Shown here piece after piece: positions 28,274-35,829 of a DNA stretch of 64,000 bases. The stretch comes from DAHUYF01 sp035945115 (GTDB lineage: Bacteria; Pseudomonadota; Alphaproteobacteria; ATCC43930; CGMCC-115725). The position numbers and the translations under genes were made by a program. The stretch spans positions 37,848 to 101,847 of the forward strand of contig DASZAN010000029.1 of assembly GCA_035945115.1 (NCBI GenBank). Direction: 5' to 3'. Position 1 is the first letter of the stretch. Every line of letters starts with the position of its first letter. The notes beneath the pieces were generated by a model that saw nothing but the letters and a program-made list of their open reading frames with translations, was not told where the DNA came from and made no database searches.

Positions 28274-30094
28274 TCAACTCGCGAGCGCCGCCCGTTCAGG
28301 TTCCTGGCGCAGCCGCGCGCGCGGCAAGGTGATGGTGACAATGGTGCCGACGCCGAGCGTGCTCTCGACGGCGAGCGTGCCTTGATGGCGCTCCACCAGC
28401 ATCTTCGAGAGCGGCAAGCCAAGGCCGGTGCCCTCATGCGTGCGCGCCAGTCGGTTGTCGAGTTGACGGAAAGGCTGGAGCGCCAGCGGAATGTCCTCGG
28501 GCTTCATCCCGACGCCCTGATCGGCAACGGCGATGGCAAGGTCGCCGCTGGGCGTGAGCCGCGCCGAGAGCGTGATGGTGCCGTTGCCGTTTGAGAACTT
28601 GACGGCGTTGGCAAGCAGGTTGACCACCGTCTGCTTGAGCCGCGTCTCGTCCGCCATCAGCGCGGGAAGCGTGTTCGGGGTCGCGATGACGATCCGCGGC
28701 GCGGGCTGGCGCCCCGGCGCTGCCACGAGGCGGACGCAGTTCCCCAGCAGCGTCGGTACGTCCACCCATTCCTCGGTGAGATCCATCTGCGCCGCCGAGA
28801 GCTTCGAGAGGTCGAGGATGTCGTTGACGAGGCGCAGGAGATGCTTGCCGGAGATGTTGATGTGGCCGGCAGCCTCGCGGTAGCGCGGCGCGGCATCGGC
28901 TCCGTAGAGCTGGCTCACGATCACGTCGGAGAAGCCGATGATCGCGTTCAAGGGCGTGCGCAGCTCGTGACTCATGTTGGCGAGGAAGGCGGATTTCGCC
29001 CGGCTCGCTGCCTCGGCTTGATCCTTCGCCAAGGTCAATTGCGCCTCGCGCACGCCGATCGCCACCGCCATCTCGTCGAAGGCGCGCCCGAGGCGGCCGA
29101 ACTCCGAGTTGTCGCGCTCGGCAGCGGCGACGCGGGCGGAGAAATCGCCCCGGCGCCAGCGCCCGGCTGCGCGCAAGAGTGTACGCGCCGGCTGCTGGAT
29201 GAAGCGGCGCGCGAGGGCAGAGGAGAGAAGCCCGCCCAGCATGAGCGCGCCGAGCAGCGCCAGCGTGTCGCGCAGTGTGCTCTTGTCGATTGCGGCGAAA
29301 GCCAGATCGCGGTCGAGAGCGACCTCGATGTAGACGCCCTCGCCGGGCGGCACCTCGATCGGGTTGTAGCCGACGACAAGGCTCCGGCCGGAGGCGTCGC
29401 GGCCCTCGACCGTGCCGAGCTTGGTGCCGTGCACAAGGGTGCGTCTTTCGTCCGGCAACAGGGTGCCGATCGCAGCGCCTGCATCCTCGCGCGGCAAATG
29501 GGCGACAATCACGCTATTTCGGTCGCTGATATTGACAATCGTTCCTGGCGGCAATGGCGTATCCGCCAGGCTTGCGACCAGCCAATCGAGCCGGAGACCG
29601 GCAACAACCATACCGCCGGCCCCGGCCTCGCCATCCGCGGCCAGGATAGGGGTCCCGATCTGGAGCACGTCGGTGCCGTCTCCGAGCCGGGCGAAATCGC
29701 CGACAACGAACGCCGTGCGGCCCAGGCTCCATTGCGGCAGCGGTGCCGCCGCAATCTCGGCATGCGTCGAGCACATCGTGTTTCCCGTCGCGTCGGTGGC
29801 CGCGACATAGGCGTAAGACGGGAAGGTGCTGGCGAGGCGGCTGAAAAGCCGCGCGCACATGGTGCGGTCGCCGGTGCGGATGCTGTTAAGCTGCGCCAAC
29901 ATCGTGAGCAGCTGGCGCCCGCCCTCGATGATCCGGTCCTCCTCCATGCCGACCAGGGTAGCAAGGCGCAGCGCTTCGGCATTGAGCTCCGCTTCGCGCG
30001 TGCGGCGGCGGTCAATCTCATCCACCACCTGGACCGCCGTCACCGGCGTCAGCGCGACCAGAACCAGAAGGAAAAGGCGGACGATGATGCTCAT
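28274..30094 (-). CDS. Membrane sensor histidine kinase (periplasmic sensor, HAMP, HisKA, HATPase)
   Basis: This 606-aa kinase has membrane helices at about 4-21 and 277-296 that enclose a periplasmic sensor of roughly 250 residues. The sensor resembles a double-Cache domain (IVNISDRNSVIVAHLPRED region). A HAMP linker (about 297-350), phospho-acceptor His376 in FLANMSHELRTPLNA, N box VNLLANAVKF, G1 VADQGVGM, F box ALQPFRQL and G2 THEGTGLGLPL complete the catalytic core. No response regulator gene is adjacent, making it an orphan kinase. The upstream A/T-rich promoter region is shared with divergent arfB. Confidence 0.93.
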   Translation of the reverse strand: MSIIVRLFLLVLVALTPVTAVQVVDEIDRRRTREAELNAEALRLATLVGMEEDRIIEGGRQLLTMLAQLNSIRTGDRTMCARLFSRLASTFPSYAYVAATDATGNTMCSTHAEIAAAPLPQWSLGRTAFVVGDFARLGDGTDVLQIGTPILAADGEAGAGGMVVAGLRLDWLVASLADTPLPPGTIVNISDRNSVIVAHLPREDAGAAIGTLLPDERRTLVHGTKLGTVEGRDASGRSLVVGYNPIEVPPGEGVYIEVALDRDLAFAAIDKSTLRDTLALLGALMLGGLLSSALARRFIQQPARTLLRAAGRWRRGDFSARVAAAERDNSEFGRLGRAFDEMAVAIGVREAQLTLAKDQAEAASRAKSAFLANMSHELRTPLNAIIGFSDVIVSQLYGADAAPRYREAAGHINISGKHLLRLVNDILDLSKLSAAQMDLTEEWVDVPTLLGNCVRLVAAPGRQPAPRIVIATPNTLPALMADETRLKQTVVNLLANAVKFSNGNGTITLSARLTPSGDLAIAVADQGVGMKPEDIPLALQPFRQLDNRLARTHEGTGLGLPLSKMLVERHQGTLAVESTLGVGTIVTITLPRARLRQEPERAALAS

Positions 30095-30233
30095 GCCGGA
30101 TATTGGTGGCTCGATCCCAGGCCAGCATGGCGAGAATTGGTTAACAAATTAGTTAATTTTGCCTGACTCATACCGCAGCACGAGCCATTTCCTATCGTTC
30201 CGCCCGGCCATGCGCGCGGTTAGGATCGGCCGA

Positions 30234-30653
30234 ATGATCGCTATCACCCCCCATCTCGCCATCGACGAAAGCGCCATCGAGGAGCATTTCATCCGCGCGA
30301 GCGGCCCTGGCGGGCAGAACGTCAATAAAGTCTCGACGGCGGTCCAGCTCCGCTTCGATACCGCGCGCTCGCCGGCGCTCGACGAGGGCCTCCGCCGCCG
30401 CCTCGCCACGCTCGCCGGGCGGCGCATGACGAAGGAGGGGGTGCTGGTCATCACCGCCGAGCGATTCCGCACGCGCGAACGGAACCGTGCCGATGCGCTG
30501 GCGCGGCTCGTCGATCTGCTGCGCCGCGCCGCCGAGGTCCCAAAGCGACGCCGGGCGACGCGGCCGACCGCGGCCTCGCGCGAGCGGCGGCTTGCCGGGA
30601 AGGCGGTCCGCGGCCGCATCAAGCGGCTGCGCCGCACACCCAACGAGGATTGA
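30234..30653 (+). CDS. arfB: Alternative ribosome-rescue factor ArfB (peptidyl-tRNA hydrolase)
   Basis: This 139-aa protein has the catalytic GGQ motif in SGPGGQNVNKVSTAVQLRF, the hallmark of the RF1-like domain, and a basic C-terminal tail (KRRRATRPTAASRERRL, RGRIKRLRR). The tail enters the empty mRNA channel of stalled ribosomes. It releases nascent chains on non-stop complexes. I use the ATG at 30234; upstream residues of the open frame lack family similarity. It is divergent from the sensor kinase and followed within 18 bp by an exported cupin gene. Confidence 0.93.
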   Translation: MIAITPHLAIDESAIEEHFIRASGPGGQNVNKVSTAVQLRFDTARSPALDEGLRRRLATLAGRRMTKEGVLVITAERFRTRERNRADALARLVDLLRRAAEVPKRRRATRPTAASRERRLAGKAVRGRIKRLRRTPNED

Positions 30654-30671
30654 TCGGAAGGAGAGGGGATC

Positions 30672-31187
30672 ATGGACATGCTGAATGCCAACCGCCGCGA
30701 ACTCTTGCTGATGCCGCTGCTGGCGACGCTTCCCGCGGTGTTTGTCGCGAGGTCGGCAGAAGCGGCGCCCGATCCCAGCATGACGATCGTCAAGCCACCG
30801 CCGGAGCTCACCTGGGTGAAGGCCGAGGGCTTTCCCGAGAAGAGCGTCGAGCAGGCGCCGCTTTGGGGCCGCACCGCGGAGGCCGGGCTCTACTACACGC
30901 TGGTGCGCTGGCATCCCGGCTATATGAGCGCGCCCCACTGGTACGAGAGCGATCGTTATTGCGTCGTCGTCTCCGGCACCTGGTGGGTGGCGAGCGGCGA
31001 CAAGTTCGATCCCGAGAACACCGTGCCCGCGCCCGCCGGAACCTTCGTGCGCCGGGTCGCACGCACCCCGCATTACGACGGCGTCAAGAAGGACGGCACC
31101 GAGCCCGCGGTGATCGCCATCTGTGGTATCGGCCCCATCGCCTTTCACAATACCGAGCCGCGTACACCGGGCTGGCGGAAGCTCTGA
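30672..31187 (+). CDS. Exported cupin-domain protein
   Basis: This 171-aa protein has a signal peptide with an NRRELLLMPLLATLPAVF stretch, which looks like a twin-arginine-type signal and suggests export in folded form. The single cupin barrel contains MSAPHWYESDRYCVVVSGTWW and TFVRRVARTPHYDG, in which His residues could bind a metal. The role is unknown. It probably shares the transcript of arfB. Its 3' end overlaps by 43 bp the 3' end of the convergent glycosyltransferase gene. A second exported cupin, not closely similar, lies at 35.3 kb. Confidence 0.8.
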   Translation: MDMLNANRRELLLMPLLATLPAVFVARSAEAAPDPSMTIVKPPPELTWVKAEGFPEKSVEQAPLWGRTAEAGLYYTLVRWHPGYMSAPHWYESDRYCVVVSGTWWVASGDKFDPENTVPAPAGTFVRRVARTPHYDGVKKDGTEPAVIAICGIGPIAFHNTEPRTPGWRKL

Positions 31188-32197
31188 TCGACGGCTAGAG
31201 CAGCTGGCCAGAGATTGCGGATGAACTGATCGGCCGATGCGCCCCAGGTGTAGCTCAGCGCATGCGCGCGGCAGATTTCGCACGGGATCTCGAGCGCCTT
31301 CAGCGCGGCCGCGCGCAAATCCTCGTCGAGCACGCCTGCGCCGCTGTCGCCGATGACGTCGAGCGGCCCCGGCACCGGATAGGCCGCCACCGGCAGGCCG
31401 GAGGCAAGCGCTTCGAGGAGCACCAGGCCGAAGGTGTCGGTGCGGCTCGGAAAGACGAAGACGTCGGCCGAGGCGTAGAGCCGCGCCAGCTCCACGCCTT
31501 CGCGCGTGCCGAGGAACTGCACATCGGGATGCTTGCGGCGGAGCTCGGCGAGCATCGGGCCGTCGCCGATCACGACCTTCGATCCCGGCAGCTCGAGGTC
31601 GAGGAACGCCGCCGTGTTCTTTTCAACCGCGACGCGTCCGACGGTGAGAAAGATCGGCCGCGGCAATCCCGCGAAATCGCCGCGGCGAGCGGGATCATAG
31701 AGCGCGGCATCGACGCCGCGGCTCCAACGGCGGAGATTGCCGAAGCCGCGCGAGGCGAGCTCGCGCCGCACCGTCTCGGTCGCCACCATGACGCCGCGCG
31801 AGGGCGCATGAAAGCGCCGCATCAGCGCATAGCTCCAAGCGGGCGGCACGCGGAAGCGCGCCGCGACGTATTCGGGAAAGCGGGTGTGGAAGGCGGTGGT
31901 GAAGCCGTAACCGCGGCGGAGACAATAACGCCGCGCGGCGAACCCCAGCGGCCCCTCCGTGGTGATATGGATCGCCTCGGGCTGCGCCTCTTCCACGAGT
32001 GCGGCGATCATCCGCGTCGGACGAAGCGCCAGCCGGATTTCCGGATATGTCGGACAGGGGAATGTCTTGAAGAGGTCGGGCGTGATCGCCGTCACGTCGT
32101 GGCCACGCTCCCGCAGCTCGCGGATGAGCGCGGTGAGCGTGCGCACGACTCCGTTCACTTGCGGCGCCCAGGCATCGCTGACGAGGGCGATCCTCAC
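31145..32197 (-). CDS. GT4-family glycosyltransferase (candidate diacylglycerol glucosyltransferase)
   Basis: This 350-aa GT-B glycosyltransferase has the N-terminal VSDAWAPQVNGVVRTLTALI typical of GT4 lipid glycosyltransferases, FHTRFPEYVAARF, the linker FLTVGRVAVEKNTAAFLDL and the donor-binding EX7E motif in SRTDTFGLVLLEALASGLP. It starts at a GTG overlapping the stop of the upstream phosphoesterase as GTGA. Together with that PlcP-like gene, the pair matches the plcP-agt arrangement used by several alphaproteobacteria to swap phospholipids for glycolipids when phosphate is scarce. This role is inference; the enzyme could also make another glycoconjugate. Confidence 0.82.
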   Translation of the reverse strand: MRIALVSDAWAPQVNGVVRTLTALIRELRERGHDVTAITPDLFKTFPCPTYPEIRLALRPTRMIAALVEEAQPEAIHITTEGPLGFAARRYCLRRGYGFTTAFHTRFPEYVAARFRVPPAWSYALMRRFHAPSRGVMVATETVRRELASRGFGNLRRWSRGVDAALYDPARRGDFAGLPRPIFLTVGRVAVEKNTAAFLDLELPGSKVVIGDGPMLAELRRKHPDVQFLGTREGVELARLYASADVFVFPSRTDTFGLVLLEALASGLPVAAYPVPGPLDVIGDSGAGVLDEDLRAAALKALEIPCEICRAHALSYTWGASADQFIRNLWPAALAVDQSFRQPGVRGSVL

Positions 32198-33021
32198 GAT
32201 GGGTCGGCGGCGACGGTCACCAGCTCGCGAAGCTTGGGCTCGTGCGGCGTCAGCGGATCGAGCGCGCGGGAATCGAGCCAATGCACGATCTCGAGCCGGC
32301 CGTCGAAGTGCTCGACGAGAGCGGTGCAGCTCTCGACCCAATCGCCGTCATTGCAATAGAGCACGCCGCCGATGTCCTTGATGTCGGCCTGATGGATGTG
32401 ACCGCAGACGACGCCGTCGGCGCCGCGCTTCCTCGCTTCGTCGGCAATGGCGTCGGCGAAGTTGCTGACGAACTCGACCGCATTCTTGAGGCGCGCCTTC
32501 AAATAGGCGGAGAGCGACCAATAGGGATAGCCGAAGCGCCGGCGGATGATGTTGAAATCATGATTGAGCCTGAGGCAAAGCGCGTAGGCCCAATCGCCGA
32601 GGAGCGCCAGCCATTTCGCGTAGCGCACGACGCCATCGAAGGCGTCGCCGTGGAGGACGAGGAGCTTGCGGCCGTCGGCGGTGACGTGGATCACCTCGTC
32701 GAGAAGCCAGACGCCGCCCATCTGCAGCTGCGTATAATCGCGCAGCCATTCATCGTGATTGCCGGGAATGTAGACGACGCGCGTGCCCTTGCGCGCCTTG
32801 CGCAGCAGCTTCTGGATGACGTCGTTGTGGCTCTGCGCCCAGAACCACGAGCGGCGAAGGCGCCAGCCGTCGATGATGTCGCCAACGAGATAAAGATGCT
32901 CGGACTCGGTGTGGCGGAGGAAATCGAGCAGGAATTCCGCTTTGCAGCCGCGCGTCCCCAAATGGATGTCCGAGATCCAGATGCTCCGGTAATGCCGGAC
33001 CGCCGGCAGCATCGCGTTCAT
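32194..33021 (-). CDS. Metallophosphoesterase (UDP-2,3-diacylglucosamine hydrolase-like; PlcP-like)
   Basis: This 275-aa calcineurin-like phosphoesterase has the metal-site motifs WISDIHLGTRGCKAEFLL, VGDIIDGWRL, YIPGNHDEWLRDY, VLHGDAFD and CGHIHQADIK, in the order usual for LpxH-type enzymes. Its length and sequence style are like the S. meliloti PlcP phospholipase C, which is annotated in the same family and cleaves membrane phospholipids to diacylglycerol. The neighbours (PmtA-like upstream, GT4 downstream, each overlapping by 4 bp) favour PlcP over a lipid-A role, but sequence alone does not settle it. Confidence 0.85.
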   Translation of the reverse strand: MNAMLPAVRHYRSIWISDIHLGTRGCKAEFLLDFLRHTESEHLYLVGDIIDGWRLRRSWFWAQSHNDVIQKLLRKARKGTRVVYIPGNHDEWLRDYTQLQMGGVWLLDEVIHVTADGRKLLVLHGDAFDGVVRYAKWLALLGDWAYALCLRLNHDFNIIRRRFGYPYWSLSAYLKARLKNAVEFVSNFADAIADEARKRGADGVVCGHIHQADIKDIGGVLYCNDGDWVESCTALVEHFDGRLEIVHWLDSRALDPLTPHEPKLRELVTVAADPS

Positions 33022-33653
33022 GCGCGCGCTCCGTCGCGGCGATAGCGCCAGATTTGCACTGGCAGGATGTGAAGCCAGATGCGTGCCACTTCCTCGCCGA
33101 CGAGGCCCAGCGCGGCGGCGGGAATGGGCGAGGCGAGCGCATTGGTGAGCTGCACGAAGCGGCCGCCATCGCCGAGCGCGGCGAAACAGGCGTCGAGCAC
33201 GGCGCGCTGCTGCGCGCGCGGAAACCACTTGATCGGCAGGCTCGAGACGACGGTGGCGAGGCGCTCGATGCCGGCGCCGGCGAGGAGCCGCCCTGCATCA
33301 CCGGCATCGCCGCAAATGACGCGGACACCGGGGAGCCGCTGCTGCAGATGACGCGCGAGATCCGGCTCGCGCTCGATGACGACGAGGCGCTCGGCGGCAC
33401 AGCCGGCGGCAATGAGGCCGCGCGTCAGGCTGCCGGTGCCGCCGCCCAGCTCGAGCACGGCGTCCGGCCGTTCGAGCGCAAGCTCGCGCGCCATGGCGCA
33501 GGCGACGCTCCCGCCGCTCGGCAGGATGGCGCCCATGCCGAATGGGTTGCTGAGCCAATGGCGGAAGAAAATCTCGCGTTCACCGCGCCCCGTGAAGGAG
33601 CGCCGCGTCGACCGCGGTGCGAGCTCAGGCGCCGGTCGAAGCGCGTTGCGCAT
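33018..33653 (-). CDS. Class I SAM methyltransferase (PmtA-like phospholipid N-methyltransferase)
   Basis: This 211-aa SAM-dependent methyltransferase carries FFRHWLSNPFGMGAILPSGG near the N-terminus, the SAM-binding motif VLELGGGTGSLTRGLI, the acidic beta-2 end VVIEREPDL and VVSSLPIKWFP. This pattern is typical of the short PmtA group that methylates phosphatidylethanolamine to phosphatidylcholine, and of rRNA-adenine-methylase-like relatives. Its stop overlaps the downstream phosphoesterase start as ATGA. The 5' end overlaps the preceding hypothetical gene by 29 bp. The substrate is inferred from family and context. Confidence 0.8.
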   Translation of the reverse strand: MRNALRPAPELAPRSTRRSFTGRGEREIFFRHWLSNPFGMGAILPSGGSVACAMARELALERPDAVLELGGGTGSLTRGLIAAGCAAERLVVIEREPDLARHLQQRLPGVRVICGDAGDAGRLLAGAGIERLATVVSSLPIKWFPRAQQRAVLDACFAALGDGGRFVQLTNALASPIPAAALGLVGEEVARIWLHILPVQIWRYRRDGARA

Positions 33654-34011
33654 CGGGCGTGCCGCCGGCGATGACGATGTCGATGAGCCGGTCGGTGGTG
33701 CGCGTCTTCTGCATCTCGTTGAGCGCGGCGCGGAAGATCGCGCCTACCTGCTCATCGGGTACGGTGACGCTGAGCGGGCGGCCGTTCGCGACCGTCCGTA
33801 GCGTCGCCGGTCCCAGGCGGCTGACGGCGAGGATGGTGAGCGCCACGGGATCGACCGCCGAGCTCGGCGGCGCGGGGGGTTGAGGGCCGGCCACGTAGCG
33901 GTGGCGCCGCCAGCGTCGGGCAAAGCGGGAGCGCGGTCGCGCCACCCCCAAGAGCCGATTCCAACCTTGCTTCATCTTGGTGCCGAAGCGATCCGGTGTC
34001 GGCAGCTGCAT
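33625..34011 (-). CDS. Hypothetical protein, first gene of lipid operon
   Basis: This 128-aa protein has a strongly basic N-terminal third (MKQGWNRLLGVARPRSRFA and RRWRRHRYVAG), a Pro/Ala linker and a compact C-terminal part (DPVALTILAVSRLGPATLRT, then DEQVGAIFRAALNEMQ). There is no signal peptide or membrane helix. I do not recognise a family. It could bind nucleic acid or acidic lipid headgroups through its basic patch. The start is taken at an ATG at 34011. The overlap with the methyltransferase indicates one transcript. Confidence 0.6.
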   Translation of the reverse strand: MQLPTPDRFGTKMKQGWNRLLGVARPRSRFARRWRRHRYVAGPQPPAPPSSAVDPVALTILAVSRLGPATLRTVANGRPLSVTVPDEQVGAIFRAALNEMQKTRTTDRLIDIVIAGGTPDAQRASTGA

Positions 34012-34051
34012 CGCGCTCCTCGCGGGGTTGTCGCGCTTCGCGCGCTTCCCT

Positions 34052-34069
34052 AGCACGGTTCGATGACAG
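34052..34069 (-). promoter_or_regulatory. Candidate PHO box upstream of PmtA-PlcP-glycosyltransferase operon
   Basis: On the minus strand the sequence reads CTGTCATCGAACCGTGCT. The first half is an exact PhoB half-site (CTGTCAT) and the second, 11 bp on, is weak (CCGTGCT against CTGTCAC). A further partial repeat (GCGACAAAAAA) lies one 11-bp step upstream. The site lies about 40-60 bp before the operon start. It fits the lipid-remodelling idea but is degenerate. Confidence 0.35.
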
Positions 34070-34213
34070 TTTTTTGTCGCTGGCCAGCCGCTGCGGAAAA
34101 TGGGTCGAAGCGGCCCCTTTTTTCGCGCGGTTGCGCCAAGATGCGCCCGCGGTTGCCGGTCGAGTCGCCCTTGCTCGCTTGCACGAATTTCAGCGCTGTC
34201 AGAGAATGGCGCG

Positions 34214-35107
34214 ATGGAGCTTCACCAGGTCCGTTACTGCGTCGCGCTCTACAGAAATCTGAATTTCACCCGCGCGGCCGAGGCGTGCAACGTGACGCAG
34301 CCGGCGCTCACGCGCGCCATTCAGAAGCTCGAGGATGAGCTTGGCGGACCTCTATTCGAGCGCGAGCGCAACCTGACACAGCTCACCGAACTCGGGCGTT
34401 TGATGCGTCCGCTGCTTGAGCAGACGCTCGCCGCGGCGGAGGCGGCAAAGGCGCAGGCGACGCAGTTTCGCAAGCGCGAAACGGGCTCGCTTCGGATCGG
34501 CCTTCCGCCGAGCATTTCCGCGCGCGTCGTCATCTCCTCGTTGGGCGAGCTGATGCGGCGCATTCCCGAGCTCAACCTCGAGCTGGTGATGGCGGATGAG
34601 GCAGAGCTCATGGAGGATTTGTTACAGGGCGGAGCCGATGCCGCGTTTGTCTCGAGCACAACCGACCGGCCGGACCGCCTCAACAGCTGGACGATGTTCA
34701 AGGAAAGATTTCACCTCGGCATGTCGGCGGCGCATCCGTTGGTGCGATCGGAGATCGTCGCCATTTCGGCGCTTGCGGGGCAGACGCTGCTCGGTCGGCG
34801 CGACTGCGTCGCCACCGCCGCTCTCCACAAGCTTTGTGCCAAGGCGGAGCCGCCATTGCGGCTGAGGCATCTCGGCGAGAGCGAGGAGCATCTGCAGCAG
34901 CTCGCCGCGAGCGGGCTCGGCCTCGTGTTGGTTCCGCAGCACCTGCCGGTGTTGCCGGGCCTCGCGATGCGGCCGCTGGCGGACGTGACCTTGGAACGGA
35001 CGGTGCAGCTAGCCGTGGTCGGGGGCCGCCGTTATTCTCCGGCCCTCGATTCATTCATCAAACTCTCGCGCACGCGCGATTTCGCTGCGGAGTTCGCGCT
35101 TGACTGA
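34214..35107 (+). CDS. LysR-family transcriptional regulator (first of two)
   Basis: This 297-aa regulator has an N-terminal winged helix-turn-helix (NFTRAAEACNVTQPALTRAI at about 17-36) and a C-terminal periplasmic-binding-protein-like effector domain (about 90-290). Cys198 and Cys208 (GRRDC and HKLC) sit where OxyR has its redox pair, although spaced by 10 residues and not 9. The start at 34214 follows GAGAATGGCGCG. Its stop is 28 bp from an operator-like element that recurs twice downstream, so it is a candidate controller of the following genes. The related second LysR at 42.4 kb shares the head sequence and the Cys pair. Confidence 0.93.
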   Translation: MELHQVRYCVALYRNLNFTRAAEACNVTQPALTRAIQKLEDELGGPLFERERNLTQLTELGRLMRPLLEQTLAAAEAAKAQATQFRKRETGSLRIGLPPSISARVVISSLGELMRRIPELNLELVMADEAELMEDLLQGGADAAFVSSTTDRPDRLNSWTMFKERFHLGMSAAHPLVRSEIVAISALAGQTLLGRRDCVATAALHKLCAKAEPPLRLRHLGESEEHLQQLAASGLGLVLVPQHLPVLPGLAMRPLADVTLERTVQLAVVGGRRYSPALDSFIKLSRTRDFAAEFALD

Positions 35108-35134
35108 CGCAGGCCGCAGGCGCATGGCGCGTCG

Positions 35135-35175
35135 ATAAATCCGATGCATTGAAACGATAGGCGAACGGCATTTCC
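35135..35175. promoter_or_regulatory. Operator-like element, copy A
   Basis: This 41-bp element lies before the exported cupin gene. It consists of ATAAATCC, an ATGCAT core, GATAGGC and CGGCATTTCC. It matches copy B at 37799-37839 in 34 of 41 positions and ends 79 bp before the cupin ATG. Its size and A/T-rich inverted parts are consistent with a LysR-type regulator site. Confidence 0.65.
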
Positions 35176-35253
35176 ATCAATGAGCTCGCCCGGTGATCCT
35201 CATCCCTGCGCGGCGGCTTTCCCGACCGCGCTTGTTGAGGAAGGGAGAGGATC

Positions 35254-35748
35254 ATGGATGGAAGAAGCACGAGCCGCTGGTCGGTCGGAAGACATCTGAC
35301 CCTGGCGGCGTTCGTTTCGCTCGCAACAGTGATGGCCGCGAATGCGGCGCTCGCCGGTCAATGCCCCGCCGATAAGCGTGGCGTCGATGTGACGAAGCCC
35401 AGCAACGCGGCGGCGAAGGATGTCACGGACAAAGTCCTGGCGTCGATCGACCTCGCCAAGGAGAAGGTGGCGCTTGCCGATCATCACCTGCGCATTCGCC
35501 AGCTCGAGATCAAGCCGGGCGGGATCGTGCCCTGGCACAGCCATGGTGACCGGCCGGCGCTCATCTACATCATCAAGGGCGAAATCTACGAATACGCCAG
35601 CGATTGCGCCGTGCCGATTTTGCACAAGGCGGGCGAGGTTGCACCAGAGACGTCCGCCACCGCCCATTGGTGGAAGAACGCCGGCAGCGAGACGGTGGTG
35701 TTGATCTCGGCCGACCTGCTCCACGATCAGAACGATCACAACATGTAG
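35254..35748 (+). CDS. Exported cupin-domain protein
   Basis: This 164-aa protein has a long signal peptide (LTLAAFVSLATVMAANAALAG). The cupin core includes IKPGGIVPWHSHGDRP with an HxH metal pair, IYIIKGEIYEY and TAHWWKN with a third His. The Glu normally found after HxH in cupin motif 1 is missing. The gene has a GAAGGGAGAGGATC ribosome-binding region and is followed within about 80 bp by an MFS gene, probably as one transcript starting near operator copy A. Function unknown. Confidence 0.8.
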   Translation: MDGRSTSRWSVGRHLTLAAFVSLATVMAANAALAGQCPADKRGVDVTKPSNAAAKDVTDKVLASIDLAKEKVALADHHLRIRQLEIKPGGIVPWHSHGDRPALIYIIKGEIYEYASDCAVPILHKAGEVAPETSATAHWWKNAGSETVVLISADLLHDQNDHNM

Positions 35749-35829
35749 CGCCCGGTGCGCGTCTGCGGATTGTGGCGCGCCGGCATTCGTCGCCGGCCCG
35801 TCACACCCGCTGTCATGGGAGCAAGAGCG

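Noticed and set aside
30141..30156. CtrA-like TTAA...TTAA pair and nearby GACTC between the sensor kinase and arfB
   Set aside because: The half-sites are 8 bases apart where the CtrA box needs 7; the evidence is too thin to annotate.
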